Shown here one piece after another: positions 1 to 10,934 of a stretch of 64,000 nt of DNA. The stretch is taken from positions 1,712,001 to 1,776,000 of the forward strand of contig OY747710.1 of NCBI GenBank assembly GCA_963556495.2, written 5' to 3'. Within the stretch, counting starts at the first letter, position 1. Each line of letters starts with the position of its first letter. This DNA comes from Valencia hispanica (taxonomy: Eukaryota > Chordata > Actinopteri > Cyprinodontiformes > Valenciidae). The translations under genes were made by a program, and so were the position numbers. The notes under the pieces are model-generated. The model worked only from the letters and a program-made list of their open reading frames with translations. It was not told the origin of the DNA and made no database searches.

Positions 1-330
1 CAGAACCTGAGGACCAGGATCTTCTCTGTAGACCAACACATTCTAGAGTCGATTGCGAGTCCATATGTCCGACAGCTGAAGTTTGGTCTAAACTGGGTCG
101 TCGACAGAACCAGCATCCAATCCCAGCAGCTGATCTACAGAAAAAGTGAAGAACCAAGGGGCTGTAGTGGCCTAGTCAAAGTCCAGACCTCCCCCTCAAT
201 GAAATGCTGCGGTGGGACCTTCAGAGAGCTGAACTAAATGTCAGCAAACCTCAAAGAACCGAAGTCTTATTGGGAAGAAGAGTTGGACCAGAACTTCGTA
301 CAAAGATGTGGGAGATGATGAACCTGCTGA
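1..330 (+). mobile_element. Decayed Tc1/mariner transposase, C-terminal part
   Basis: The stretch around 165-315 (a 'GGCCTAGTCAAAGTCCAGAC' block, then a block like 'AATGAAATGCTG.GGTGGGACCT') resembles the conserved [16 protein letters not shown] end of Tc1 transposases, which holds the last catalytic acidic residue. The preceding 150 bp resemble the part leading to the second catalytic Asp, but that motif is no longer readable. No open frame survives. The element is cut by the window edge on the left and merges into the minisatellite on the right. Family assignment rests on remembered motif similarity. Confidence 0.55.
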
Positions 331-1882
331 GAGTTCTTGTCCAGGAGGAGGTTCTATAGGAGGTTCTACAGGAGGTTCTAAAGACTGCTGGAGGAGGTTC
401 TATAGGCCTCTAGAGGAGGTTCTACAGTAGGCTCCCTGTAGCTCAGAGAATAGGCTTCTAAATACTTTTACTAGTTTATAAATCATTGAATGGCTTAGCG
501 CCAAAGTATGTTGAAGATCTATTGTTACTATAGCAACCCCCCCAGACCACTCAGGTCCTCTAATTCCAGTCGACTCAACATCCCTAGAATCAGAACCAAA
601 CATGGAGAAGCAGCTTTCAGTTTCTATGCTCCTCTAATCTGGAACAAACTTCTAGAAAACTGCAAAGCTGCTGAAACACTGAGTTCTTTTAAATCACGAC
701 TAAAAACGTTTCTGTTTAGAGCTGCCTTGAGTCATGATTTCATGTATCATGTTTTGTTTATGCTTCTTGCTTTATTGCTGTTTTTATTTTATCACATAAT
801 CACACCTTGAATTACCTTGTTGTTGAATGTGTGCTACACAAATAAAATTGACTCGCCTTTAAGCTGATGGAAGAGGCTCTACAGGAGGTTCAATAGGCTG
901 CTAGAAGAGGTTCAAGAGGCTTATGGAGGAGGTTCTACAGACTGATGGAGGTGGCTCTACAGGAGGTTCTATAGGCTCATAGAAGAAGTTCTACAGACTG
1001 ATGGAGGAGGTTCTAGAGGCTGATGGAGGAGTTTCTACAGACTGATGGAGGTGGCTCTACAGAAGGTTTTATAGGCTCATAGAAGAGGTTCTACAGACTG
1101 ATGGAGGTGGCTCTACAGGAGGTTCTATAGGCTGCTAGAAGACGTTCAAGAGGCTTATGGAGGAGGTTCTACAGACTGATGGAGGTGGCTCTACAGGAGG
1201 TTCTATAGGCTGCTAGAAGAGGTTCAAGAGGCTTATGGAGGAGGTTCTACAGACTGATGGAGGTGGCTCTACAGGAGGTTCTATAGGCTCATAGAAGAAG
1301 TTCTACAGACTGATGGAGGAGGTTCTAGAGGCTGATGGAGGAGGCTCTACAGGAGGTTCAAGAGGCTTATGGAGGAGGTTCTACAGACTGATGGAGGTGG
1401 CTCTACAGGAGGTTCTATAGGCTCATAGAAGAAGTTCTACAGACTGATGGAGGAGGTTCTAGAGGCTGATGGAGGAGGCTCTACAGGAGGTTCAAGAGGC
1501 TTATGGAGGAGGTTCTACAGACTGATGGAGGTGGCTCTACAGGAGGTTCTATAGGCTCATAGAAGAGGTTCTACAGACTGATGGAGGAGGTTCTAGAGGC
1601 TGATGGAGGAGGCTCTACAGAAGGTTCAAGAGGCTTATGGAGGAGGTTCTACAGACTGATGGAGGTGGCTCTACAGGAGGTTCTATAGACTCATAGAAGA
1701 GGTTCTACAGACTGATGGAGGAGGTTCTAGAGGCTGATGGAGGAGGCTCTACAGGAGGTTCAAGAGGCTTATGGAGGAGGTTCTACAGACTGATGGAGGA
1801 GGTTTTACAAGTTGATAGAACAGGTTCTACCGGTTGATGGAGGAGGTTCTACAGACTGATGGAGGAGGTTCTACTGGCTGCT
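318..1882. repeat. Minisatellite with 134-bp higher-order period, interrupted by a LINE end
   Basis: The array is built from a 22-bp unit (near GCTGATGGAGGAGGTTCTACAG) and a 12-bp half unit (near GAGGTTCTATAG). From 1331 onward the order 22+12+22+22+12+22+22 repeats exactly every 134 bp: the anchor 'GCTGATGGAGGAGGCTCTAC' starts at 1331, 1465 and 1599, and its equivalent at 1733. The left part (318-445) and right part (866-1882) are separated by an L2-type LINE 3' end at 455-858. No coding role is suggested; 134 is not a multiple of three. Confidence 0.9.
455..858 (+). mobile_element. L2-type LINE 3' end (5'-truncated)
   Basis: The translation from 455 to 810 gives the C-terminal tail of an L2/CR1-type reverse-transcriptase protein. 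It has an LLVYKSLNGLAPKYVEDLL-like start (455-530), then after a frameshift near 530 the block HGEAAFSFYAPLIWNKL and FKSRLKTFLF. A short 3' UTR follows, with AATAAA near 841. The same tail signature ends the full L2 protein at 30533-33337, but the sequence is clearly a different, older subfamily. It lies inside the minisatellite. Confidence 0.7.
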
Positions 1883-1904
1883 GCATCAATTAGGAGAGTT
1901 CATT

Positions 1905-2020
1905 GCTTTTTCTTTGATTTTAAGTGTGATATACTTTGTCTGTGTTTCATTGCTGTTTTTACTTTATCCCCTAATCATGTGAAGCACCTTGAATAACCTT
2001 GTTGTTGAAAGTTTGCCTCG
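1905..2020 (+). mobile_element. LINE 3' UTR fragment, same subfamily as 455-858
   Basis: The segment shares 'CATTGCTGTTTTTA.TTTAT' and 'ACCTTGTTGTTGAA' with the 3' UTR at 765-830, in the same order and orientation. It sits directly to the right of the minisatellite, so the array is interrupted by one LINE end and bordered by another of the same subfamily. It is only about 110 bp long and has no coding part. Confidence 0.6.
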
Positions 2021-3792
2021 CTTTGCCTTTGGCCTCAGAAAACTGGACCACGTTTCATCGTCTCCTGCAACAGAGCTGAATGTGTTTTCTGTCAACCAGA
2101 GGGTTTCTCCTGAGACGTCCTTGTTCTCGGTCTTTGTTCTCTCGGTTCCGTCCTGGGAAACCTCCTCGGGTATTTGGGTCGCACTGAGGCAGCGGACCAA
2201 GACCTCTGACTTGCTGACACACAATCGGACCGACACGTGAGGAAACAAAGAGCCGGAGCAACACGTTGCTGAGGCGAGCGGTCCTCATTAGTCAGAGCGA
2301 GTGACAGGGACCTCCTGTTGATCCTCTGCAGAAACGTGAGAAGCTCAAACTAGAACAATGTTCTGCTGACCCAACGTTCAGTTAAGCCAAACTGATCCAA
2401 GCTGGAATGTTCTCCATCAGAGCATCTCTGCTATTTAAACTGAAATGCTCATAAAACTGTAGTTGATAATTAATGGAACAATGACTCAGTTTGATGCATC
2501 ATGAGTTGTTTATCTGAAGCGCTGTTGATCTCATTCTGAGAGCTGCTGATATGGAAGAGCGTAGAAATAAAATAAAGGAGTGGTTTCTTTTATAAAGACT
2601 GTGTCTGATCTCTTATTGCTTGTCTGAGCAGCAGCTGACTCTCAGGCTGCTGTCTGCATGGAATCACTTGACCTTAAACGAGTTCACAGGATGGGCTCAA
2701 ACCGGGTCTTTAAGCGGGAGTCAGATGATTTCAGAGCTTTTCTGTCTCCTGTTTTCACCTACAGAGGAAAATCTAGACTTTCTTTATGTCCGACTATTAC
2801 CCTGTTTGCCTTTTGCCTCCACTGCCCCATCCACCACCCTGTTTTCACTCATCTGGACAATAAAGGCATCTATGCCTGGGGCACCTCAGGGACGAGTGCT
2901 CAGTTCATTGTTGTTCCCATTGTTCGTTTATGCAATTAAATATAAATATCAACAGTCATTTCCTGAAAATATCAAGATCTGCATATAACTTTTTCAGTTA
3001 TGTTGCTAACAGATAAACAAACAAACCCTGGCGAAACATAACCTCCTTGGTTGAGGTAATAAATTAATAAATGATGCCCCGGAGGTGGGGCTAGAGCACA
3101 CAGACACCTTAGGATTAAACTTTCACACACAAGAAAGGCTTTTCTTCTTTACCTTTAAAATGTGCCTGCTGGACCAGAGGCGGTTTGTGCCGCGAGATCT
3201 TCAAAGGATGAGAAGGATATGATCTGATCTAAAGGCCTTTCGATGCATCTGGAAGTCCACGTATGAATAATCTTATTTGGATCAATTAGAAATTGAAAAA
3301 GCTTTAAAATAATTCAGAATTTAGAATTGACTGTTGATTGCATCAAACTGAATGTCCCTTTTATTCAATGGATTTTCTACCTGTGTGAGCAAGTAATGTG
3401 TCTCAGTCTTGAGACACAACAATTGTAAGTATTGTTGTTTATTGGCTGTCTGATGGGAGTCTGCCTCTAATTGGTTGAGCATTTCCTCATGACGACTCCT
3501 AACCAGGAAGTGCAAATTGCTGAGTTCTGGGAATCAGACCGGACCTGAGAAGTTTTATTTTAGATCTGACGCTACATCCTCACCATTGATGGTTGCGCAA
3601 CATCACTAAATAATTTTCCTTACGCACGTTTGTCTTTGTTTCTAATTCGGTTCAATCAAATATCCAAAGTGAGAACCTTCGGACCCCAAAGCATCTCCCA
3701 GGACTGACGCAGAGTGAGCGGAGGTAAACGGAATCGCCATTGGAGCAGAAAGAATTAGGTCTGTTAACTTAAACAGCAACATACGATGTGGT
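2021..3792. other. No gene recognised; possible LINE scrap near 2866-2925
   Basis: Open frames at 1989-2288 and 2620-2988 lack recognisable domains. One frame reads PGAPQGRVLSSLLFPLF near 2873-2925, which resembles the GxPQGxVLSPLLF motif of LINE reverse transcriptases. No other RT motif is seen around it, so this may be a decayed LINE piece or chance. The remainder is AT-rich non-coding sequence. Confidence 0.3.
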
Positions 3793-6700
3793 GAGTGGGG
3801 CAAAAAAGAATCTGGCAGCCACCGATTGTCTCCCGTTAAAAGATGAAAGGTCTGTAATTTTCGCTATAGCTGAACTTCAACTATGAGAGACAGATTGTAA
3901 AAAAATAAATCCAGGAAATCGCTTTCTATTATTTTTAAAGAACTTATTTGTATAATGGTGCAAAAAATAAATATTTGGTCAATAACAAAAGTTCCCCTCA
4001 ATCTTTTGTAATGTAACCTTGGCTGTCAATGACAGAGGTCAAAGGTCACCTGTGGGTCTTCACCAGGTTCTCACACACTGTAGCTGGTATTTTGGCCCAT
4101 TCCTCCATGCAGATCTTCTCTAGAGCTGGGATGTTTTGGGACTTTCATCTCCCTCCAGATATTCTCTACAGGATTGAGGTCTGGAGACTGTCTAGGCCAC
4201 TCCAGGGCCTTGAGATGCTTTTTACGTAGCCACTCCTTCGTTGCCTAGGCGATGTGTTTGGGATCATTGTCATGCTGGGAGATCCAGCCATGTTTCATCT
4301 TCAATGGTCTCACTGATGGAAGGAGGTTTTTGTCCAAAATTTCACCATACATGGCCCCATTCATACTTTCCTTAATACAGATCAGTCGTCCTGTCCCCTT
4401 TACTGAAAAACAGCCCCACAGCATAATGGTTCCACCCCCATGCTTCACAGTGGGTATGGTGTTCTTGGGATGCAACTCAACATTCTTCCCCCTCCAAACA
4501 CGGCAAGTGGCGTTCAAAGATTTTTATTTGGGTCTCGTCTGACCACATGACATTCTCCAAGTCCTCCTCAGGATCATCCAGATGGTCTCTGGTAAACTTT
4601 ATACGGGCCTGGACATGTGCTGGGTTAAGCAGGGGAACCTTTGGAGCTTTGCAGGATTTTAATCCATGATGACGTAGTATGTTACTATAGTAACCTTTGT
4701 TACTGTGGTCCCAGCTCTCTTCAGGTCATTGACCAGTTCTTCCCATGTAGTTCTGGGCTGTTTCCTCACCGTTCTCTAGATCATGTGTTCCCCACCAGGT
4801 GAGATCTAGCATGGAGCCCCAGGTAGAGGGGGATTGTAAGTCAGCTTGTATTTATTCCATTTTCTGATAATTGCTCCAACAGTTGATCTCTTCTCACTAA
4901 ACTGCTTGCCTATTGTAGATTGGCTCACCCCAGTCTGGTGCAGGTGTACAATTTTGTCCCTGACCGAGATCCCGAGAGGGACAGAGGGACATGTCCCCCC
5001 TTCCATGAACTCGTCACCCCCAAAAAAGATTGAACACAGATATATTTTTAATAATATAGCATTTTCCAATAAAAGTACAACACAAACGATACAAAATACA
5101 AATGCAAAACGATGCGTTTGTAATTGACCCCCCCTCTATTCCTCAAATTGGTACTGTACAGTCCACACGAGCTGTTTAAAATGGGCGGGGCTGACGGCTG
5201 CGCTCCTGCTCCTAGTTAGTTTCAGTAGCAACAGTCACTGGGAGAGTGGTACCAAACGATGTTTGAAACCAGTAAGTCTTTTATCTCACCAATTGTTCTA
5301 TAAGCTCAAATATCTCTGTTAGATGTGGTCAGAAGGATAGAAAATCGCCACCTAATGCTTAACAATATCTGGGGACTTTGAAAAACATCAGTAGGCTATA
5401 ATTCAACAAGAGATTGTTTTAATCGATATAGTTAATGCCCTGTTAGCTTTAAGTCTTTTATGGTGGCTGTGGCCCTTAAAATCAAACCATATCAACAAAT
5501 CACTAAAGGCCGCTTCATTCGGTACATTTCTCCTCACCGACCGCAGTGGGCTCTTCCACAGGAGAAATCTCTCTTACAGCGGGGGATAAAGGAAACAGCA
5601 TGGCTCGGTTTTGGATTTAAAGTTTCAGATGAGCAGCAGAGTAAAGTTAACTGCTGAGAATCATTTAAAAGAAAAAGCACAGCAGCATATTTTTTCTAAA
5701 AACATCAGCGGCAGGGGTCGCATTGACTGAATATTTTTAGTATTTGACAGGTGTTTTTTTTAGAACGGTGACAGATAAATCTAAAGGCTGCCTGTCATTT
5801 GAATAGATTAGTATTTATACCCCTGACCACTTGGTGCAGATGCGCAGGCAACTCAATGTGCAGGATCAGTGCAGGATCTGGGATTCCTCCCGATGAAGCG
5901 ATAGCTTCAGGTCAGGAAACGGCTTGTTCAGAGAGTCTTTCCGACTGCAATCACTTTGATTGGAGAATTGTAATTCTGTCTCCAGCGTGGATTCAGCCTC
6001 CAGAACGTCATCAAATCAGGTCATCAGTGAGTGATGATCAGTCCCAGGCAAAAGTCCAAAACTCCATGACCATAACCTCTGGGGTTTTCAGGTCCATTCA
6101 AATCGAGGAAGTTGTGAGTGTTATTGTTTAATTCCATTGTTTATATGTAATTTTTGGGGCCACAATCAAAGATTTTTGTCTCTGTGGAAAAACAATCATC
6201 TGGATCCAACAGCTTGATGTGTGATGGCACAATGTGGAATCTCTGTTCAGCTCGTTTGGATTGAATATTAACTAAAGAGAATTTTTTATTTATTTATTTA
6301 ATACTATTGAATATGTTACAGTTTTAAAAATTGACTGGTAAAAATGGATTTTGACAGGATTTTTTTGACCTTGTCGGTCAAAAAGAGGAATAGTGTACCG
6401 CGGCCTCTGATTCAGTGCCATGAAAAGCAAAATGAAACTATAGACTGAAGTTGGTTTTAGGTTGTACATTTTGAAAGATATTCAACCCGGTTCAGCAGAG
6501 AGTTTTAACAATGTTTCACCAAGTTGTGACCGATCCTGCGGGTTATTTAGTGACAGAATACAGAATAAAATCAGCAGATTTCACTTCATGTTCTCTTGTC
6601 ACTCCAGGATTATTCTACTAGACTAGACAGATAACTTTTCAGATTTAATGTTATGTTAATGGAACATTTGTGGATTTTTTTCCATAGCTCCCACGTCATG

Positions 6701-7164
6701 TGACTTAGTCACATTTCATTTTGACATTTTATTTATTTAGGTGGTGTCTTCTCTGTTTATTGTGATGTACTGTAGTTTTAGGTTTAACATCTGTCCACAC
6801 CTGATCTATGCAGCTGTTGCCCTGCTAATAAAAGTAGCCATGTTATTTCAGGACATGTTTTATGTTGGATTATTCTTGAAAGTATTTCATTAATAGTTCT
6901 GGAACTTTATTTTGACTTGATATGTTTTAAAGCTACTCTGATGGACTATAGTGGAAATTAGAGAAGGGTACAAAGAAATATTGTTAGATGTGGTCATAAA
7001 AGTGCATCAGTGCCAGCTTCCACCTAATGGCACCTCACAGTTGTAGTGTAGCTATGATGAAAATTAGACCTCTCACAGGTATGTAATTTTCTCTCAGTGG
7101 ATATGGATATTTTTAGGTGGGACAACTTGCACAAATCGGTGGCTGCCAAATACTTTTTTGCCCC
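3793..7164 (-). mobile_element. Tc1-like transposon, split by about 2 kb of inserted DNA
   Basis: The left end (3797 onward, GGGGCAAAAAAGAATCTGGC...) and the right end (finishing at about 7164) are inverted copies of the same Tc1 terminal sequence, sharing GGCAGCCACCGATT. The transposase reads on the minus strand between about 4970 and 4020: an N-terminal HTH block ([31 protein letters not shown]), the second catalytic Asp in HDNDPKHIA (4245-4300), and an [19 protein letters not shown] end near 4160-4200. Frameshifts and stops break the gene. The 5' UTR and inner right repeat resume only at about 7030. An alternative is two separate Tc1 remnants, but the ends point towards each other as expected for one element. 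Confidence 0.7.
4970..7029. other. Unclassified insertion inside the Tc1 element
   Basis: The transposase reading stops abruptly at about 4970, and Tc1 sequence resumes at about 7030. The DNA between has no recognisable protein. Related short blocks ('TTAGATGTGGTCA' followed by 'CCACCTAATG') occur near 5320-5363 and 6984-7031. I cannot define terminal repeats or a target duplication, so the class is unknown. Confidence 0.35.
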
Positions 7165-9925
7165 CTTGAACCTTTTTACTCTAGACGCTAACCGCAGCTT
7201 CAGGACTTCACATGATGTTCTCAGCTTCATCTCAGCTTTCCAAAGAAATGTAGTTTTTCAGTTATTTCCTGCTTCTCAGTGAGCTTTTTACACTCAGGGC
7301 TAAGTTAGCGTGGTTAGCCTTTAGTTGCCATATTTGTTTGATCAAATAAAACAGAATCAGAAGAAATCTCTAAGGGTGTGAATACTTTTCCACAGAGCTG
7401 TTTGAGGATGAGAAAATCTGAGCCTAAAGGTTCCAGCTTCGGCTGATTTCCACTTCAAGGAGATTCCTTCTGGGACAGAACCAAAGTTCTGGAATATTTG
7501 GGTTTTAACTACAACATGGGAACATTTCAAGGCTCCAACATCTGTGTTCTGACCCCTGCTTGTGTCTGTGGGCTGAGCTGTGGCGCTCTCATGTAAGGCA
7601 CCAACATGTACCATCCCTGCGGGCCGTTAATGGCTCACAGCGGGTCAGGATCTCAGCTCTCTGCCGGGGTTTATCACAGAAATCAGCTCGGACGCTTCGA
7701 GCGGCACGTAGGCAGAGCTCAGCATCAATTAGACACGTCTGCAGAGGAAGTAGATGCAGTTATCTGTAATGGAGCTGGTCTTCCTGAAGCCCAGCGCCGC
7801 CCGCCACACAAGAATTCCTCAAATTGGCTCTACGTGTAAAAATGAGCAGCAGCAGCTCTGGATGTGCTGATAGTCCATCTGTGGTCAAAAATAAAAATCC
7901 ATTTAGGATCATCTGTAGTCTGTAGAGTTTGGTTGTTTAGGGAAACGTTTTGAATGCAGCTCTGAGAGGAACATCTGCAGATGATTTTCTGGATATGATA
8001 CATCAGAGTATTTGCTTTATGATATGCATTGCATAAATATGAAGATGATGGGGAGGTGGAGGAAGATCAGCTCAGCTTGGTTCATCCTGCAGAACCAGCA
8101 AACCGACCAGAGTGTTGGGACTGAAAGGCTGATCTGCAGGGTGAAGAGTCCGCTCACCGATCACACGCACACCAGTGTGTTTTCCTAGCGCCACCATCCT
8201 GTCAAATCTTTTTATGTTTTGCCCCTTTGACAAAAAAATGAAAAAAATAATAAATGTTTTTTAAAGAAAATAAAAAGATTTATTAAACTGTATTGTCTTT
8301 ATTTTTTAAAATAATTTAGACTTATATCTTTTGGAACATAATTTGGAGAACTTTACAGATCTTGGACAATGTTTCAGAAAATCATTAAATAATTGTTTGG
8401 TTTTTAATCATTTTTGTATTAAAAACTGGATTTATTCAGATTATTTTTCATTCCCTGCAGTTTATTCTCAGATTTATTTGTTTGTTATTATTTTGGATCA
8501 TTCTGAGCTGTTCTAGATTTCCTTCAGGAACGCGATGAAGCATCTATTGGAAAACTTGGATAATATTTTATTTTCTCCTATAATTTTTTCTCCCATCAAC
8601 CTAAATGTCCTTTCATCCATTTCAGGTTGCAGCACAATCAGAAAGATCCCAGCTGCCCTGATGAGACTCAAACCCAGCAATTCCTCCAGATTCCAGGTAC
8701 ATTTTCAGGATTTATCTGCTCTGTAGAAAGGAAATGTGAACATTTCTTCCAATCTTTCAGGGAGGAACATCGTTTTAAATCAGATGGATGGTTTCCATGC
8801 ATGCATCACTTCTGGTTTAATTTGGGTTGTGTTGCAGTCTGGACGTCAGCTAAACATGAAATGTTTTGGGTACACAGTGTGATTTTAAGTAAAAGTTCAT
8901 TTAAATGTAGGAATGAACGCAGATAGATTTTATTTTCATATGAGTTCCGTTATTTCTGATTAAATGTTCAATGTATTTTTGTTTCTAAATGATTTTACAG
9001 TAAAACTGGTAGTCAGCCCGACTCTGACCAGTAAGATCAGTTCTGGTTCTTCTTCTAGATCCTCACTGGCACTGCATACAGGGGTTTTGGTTTGGTTCTG
9101 GACGTTTTTGGAACTTTAAAGCTGCAGGAAACGAGCTGAAGACGTGTTGTTAATGATTTTCTTGCTTCCAACCTTTTAAGCCATTAAATCGGACCATCAA
9201 ACCCAAACTGTATCGTCCTCTAACTGCAGCCATAACGGAGCAGAGCGATGCGAGACGTTCTCCAGGAACCAGGGAACCGATCAGATCACTGAAGGGAAGT
9301 AGAGAACCAGGACTATACTGTCTAACGGCTCATTTTATACCTGGAAAGGTTCTGTATCTGGGTTCTCATGTTTTTGTTCTGCAACATTGAAGAAAAACCT
9401 TAAGTGTAAAACAAGTCAGGAGCAACAGGGAAGCGGTCTGAGGTTCAACATCAGACAGAGCTGATGGGACCGCCCTCCTCGGGGAGCAGCTGGGTCACGT
9501 CTCCTCGTCTGTTTGTTGCTGCAGGATGATGAGTTTGTGCAGAACATCAGATCCGTATCTCTGGAGGACAGAAAGGCTGCAGAGAGGAACCGAACGAGTG
9601 AAACGTGGGCCGAACTGAAAGTCCTCTTATCTGCAGCTTTAAATACCTCCTAAATACAGAAATAACAGCTAAGAGCATAAATCAGATGATTGTCTGAGAT
9701 GTTCAGTTTAAGTTGAAGTATTTCCACCAAATCTCTTTTTCTCTTAATATTTGCATAGATTTTTTTTGGCATCTTTTAATCTTTTAGTTGTAATGATTCA
9801 TTTGGTCTCCAACTAGTTTTTATTGCCTGATTTAAAATGCTAAAAAAACAAACGTGGAAAACATATATAACCTGATATCATTATTTTATTTGTTTATTAT
9901 TTTCTTTATTTTATTATAATTATCT
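7165..9925. other. No gene recognised
   Basis: Short open frames on both strands have no family signature. Splice-like signals occur (for example an acceptor before 9525 with an open frame of about 43 codons to a stop near 9655). They do not join into a coherent gene and do not match the perilipin C-terminus expected downstream on the minus strand. Confidence 0.3.
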
Positions 9926-10245
9926 TCCCCTGGGCCATAAAAACTGTTAACACCACAAAACCATTTAATTCCCCATCGGTAATCTGGACTATAACTGCAC
10001 AATGCACTTTCAATTCTTTTATTTAAATGGTTTTTTTAACTGTGTTTTAATTGTTGGTATAGAAGATTAGTACTACAGTTTTTTTTTTGCTGTGTTTTTG
10101 TGTCTCGTTGTTTTTAGTCTCGTATGTTTTAGATATTTTATTTTTTATTTGTGTTTTTGAAAAATTGTCTTGTGCGCTGCTGCTGGCGAACAACCCACAA
10201 TTGAATTGCCATGTGCAATTACAATAAAGTAAAAAAAGGTTTTAA
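9926..10245 (+). repeat. Probable non-LTR retrotransposon 3' UTR
   Basis: The sequence runs from 'GACTATAACTGCACAATGCA' through T-rich DNA and 'CTGCTGCTGGCGAACAAC' to 'ATTACAATAAAGT' followed by an A-rich stretch. This layout is typical of fish LINE 3' ends. No coding sequence is attached, so the family is not assigned. Confidence 0.35.
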
Positions 10246-10934
10246 AAAAAAGAATTGTTATTTATTATTATTATTTGAGCAGACCTGTGTTTTTTTATCT
10301 AAGGGTTTTCCAATATAACTCCGATGCTAGTGGGAATATTCCAGTTTATTCCAGAACTCTTCCTCCATCTGATAATGACGTTGGTGGGGGGCGAAGTTTA
10401 ACACTAAGTGTGATCTGAAGACAGTGAACGCATCATGACAGATGGATGTGAGAGGGGCGAGAGAGCTGAGAAAACACACAGAGAGAGAAAGACTCTGTAA
10501 TCATCCAGAACCAGAACCACTGGACTGAAACTGCTGAACAGGTATCACTAATAGAACAGTAGCACCCTTTAGTGGCACAGACGTGTTAAATCTGATCTTA
10601 ATATTAACTTTTTTCTTTAAAAAAAAATCATATTTAGATCAGCTCAATATTTAAAGAGGCTGAAGGAAATGTTTTTGTTTTATTTTATAATTTATTCGGG
10701 ATTTTTCTAGACGCTTTAACATCCACTCATCACTCAGTAGAATATAAATGGATAAATGAAGACATGAACTTTGTGAATGTGTCCAACTCATGGAGCTAAT
10801 GTTGTTTTCATATCTGGACTCTTGTGCATGGATCCTGTCTCATCAGGAACTCTGAATATGAAGTTCCTCGTTAGACGTCAGGTTCTGAGTCTGTGGCTCC
10901 TGGGCCCAGGTAAGGGAGGGGCCTCTGGTCTCAC
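10246..10934. other. No gene recognised downstream of the last visible perilipin exon
   Basis: The perilipin C-terminal exons should lie here or further left on the minus strand. I looked for an acceptor followed by a phase-0 frame with perilipin-like amphipathic helices and found none I can support. Confidence 0.3.

Noticed and set aside
2620..2988. Possible host protein of 122 codons
   Set aside because: Overlapping frames of similar length, no domain; the only motif (GAPQGRVLSSLLF) suggests at most a LINE scrap.
8120..8215. Possible minus-strand first exon starting MVALGKHTGVRVIG with a GTGAGC donor
   Set aside because: Good start context and donor but no downstream exon found; too short to support.
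9525..9657. Possible plus-strand exon (DDEFVQNIRSVSLEDRKAAE) after a good acceptor
   Set aside because: It ends in a stop after about 43 codons, no partner exon joins in frame (the candidate at 8622-8695 would create a stop), and it matches no family I know.
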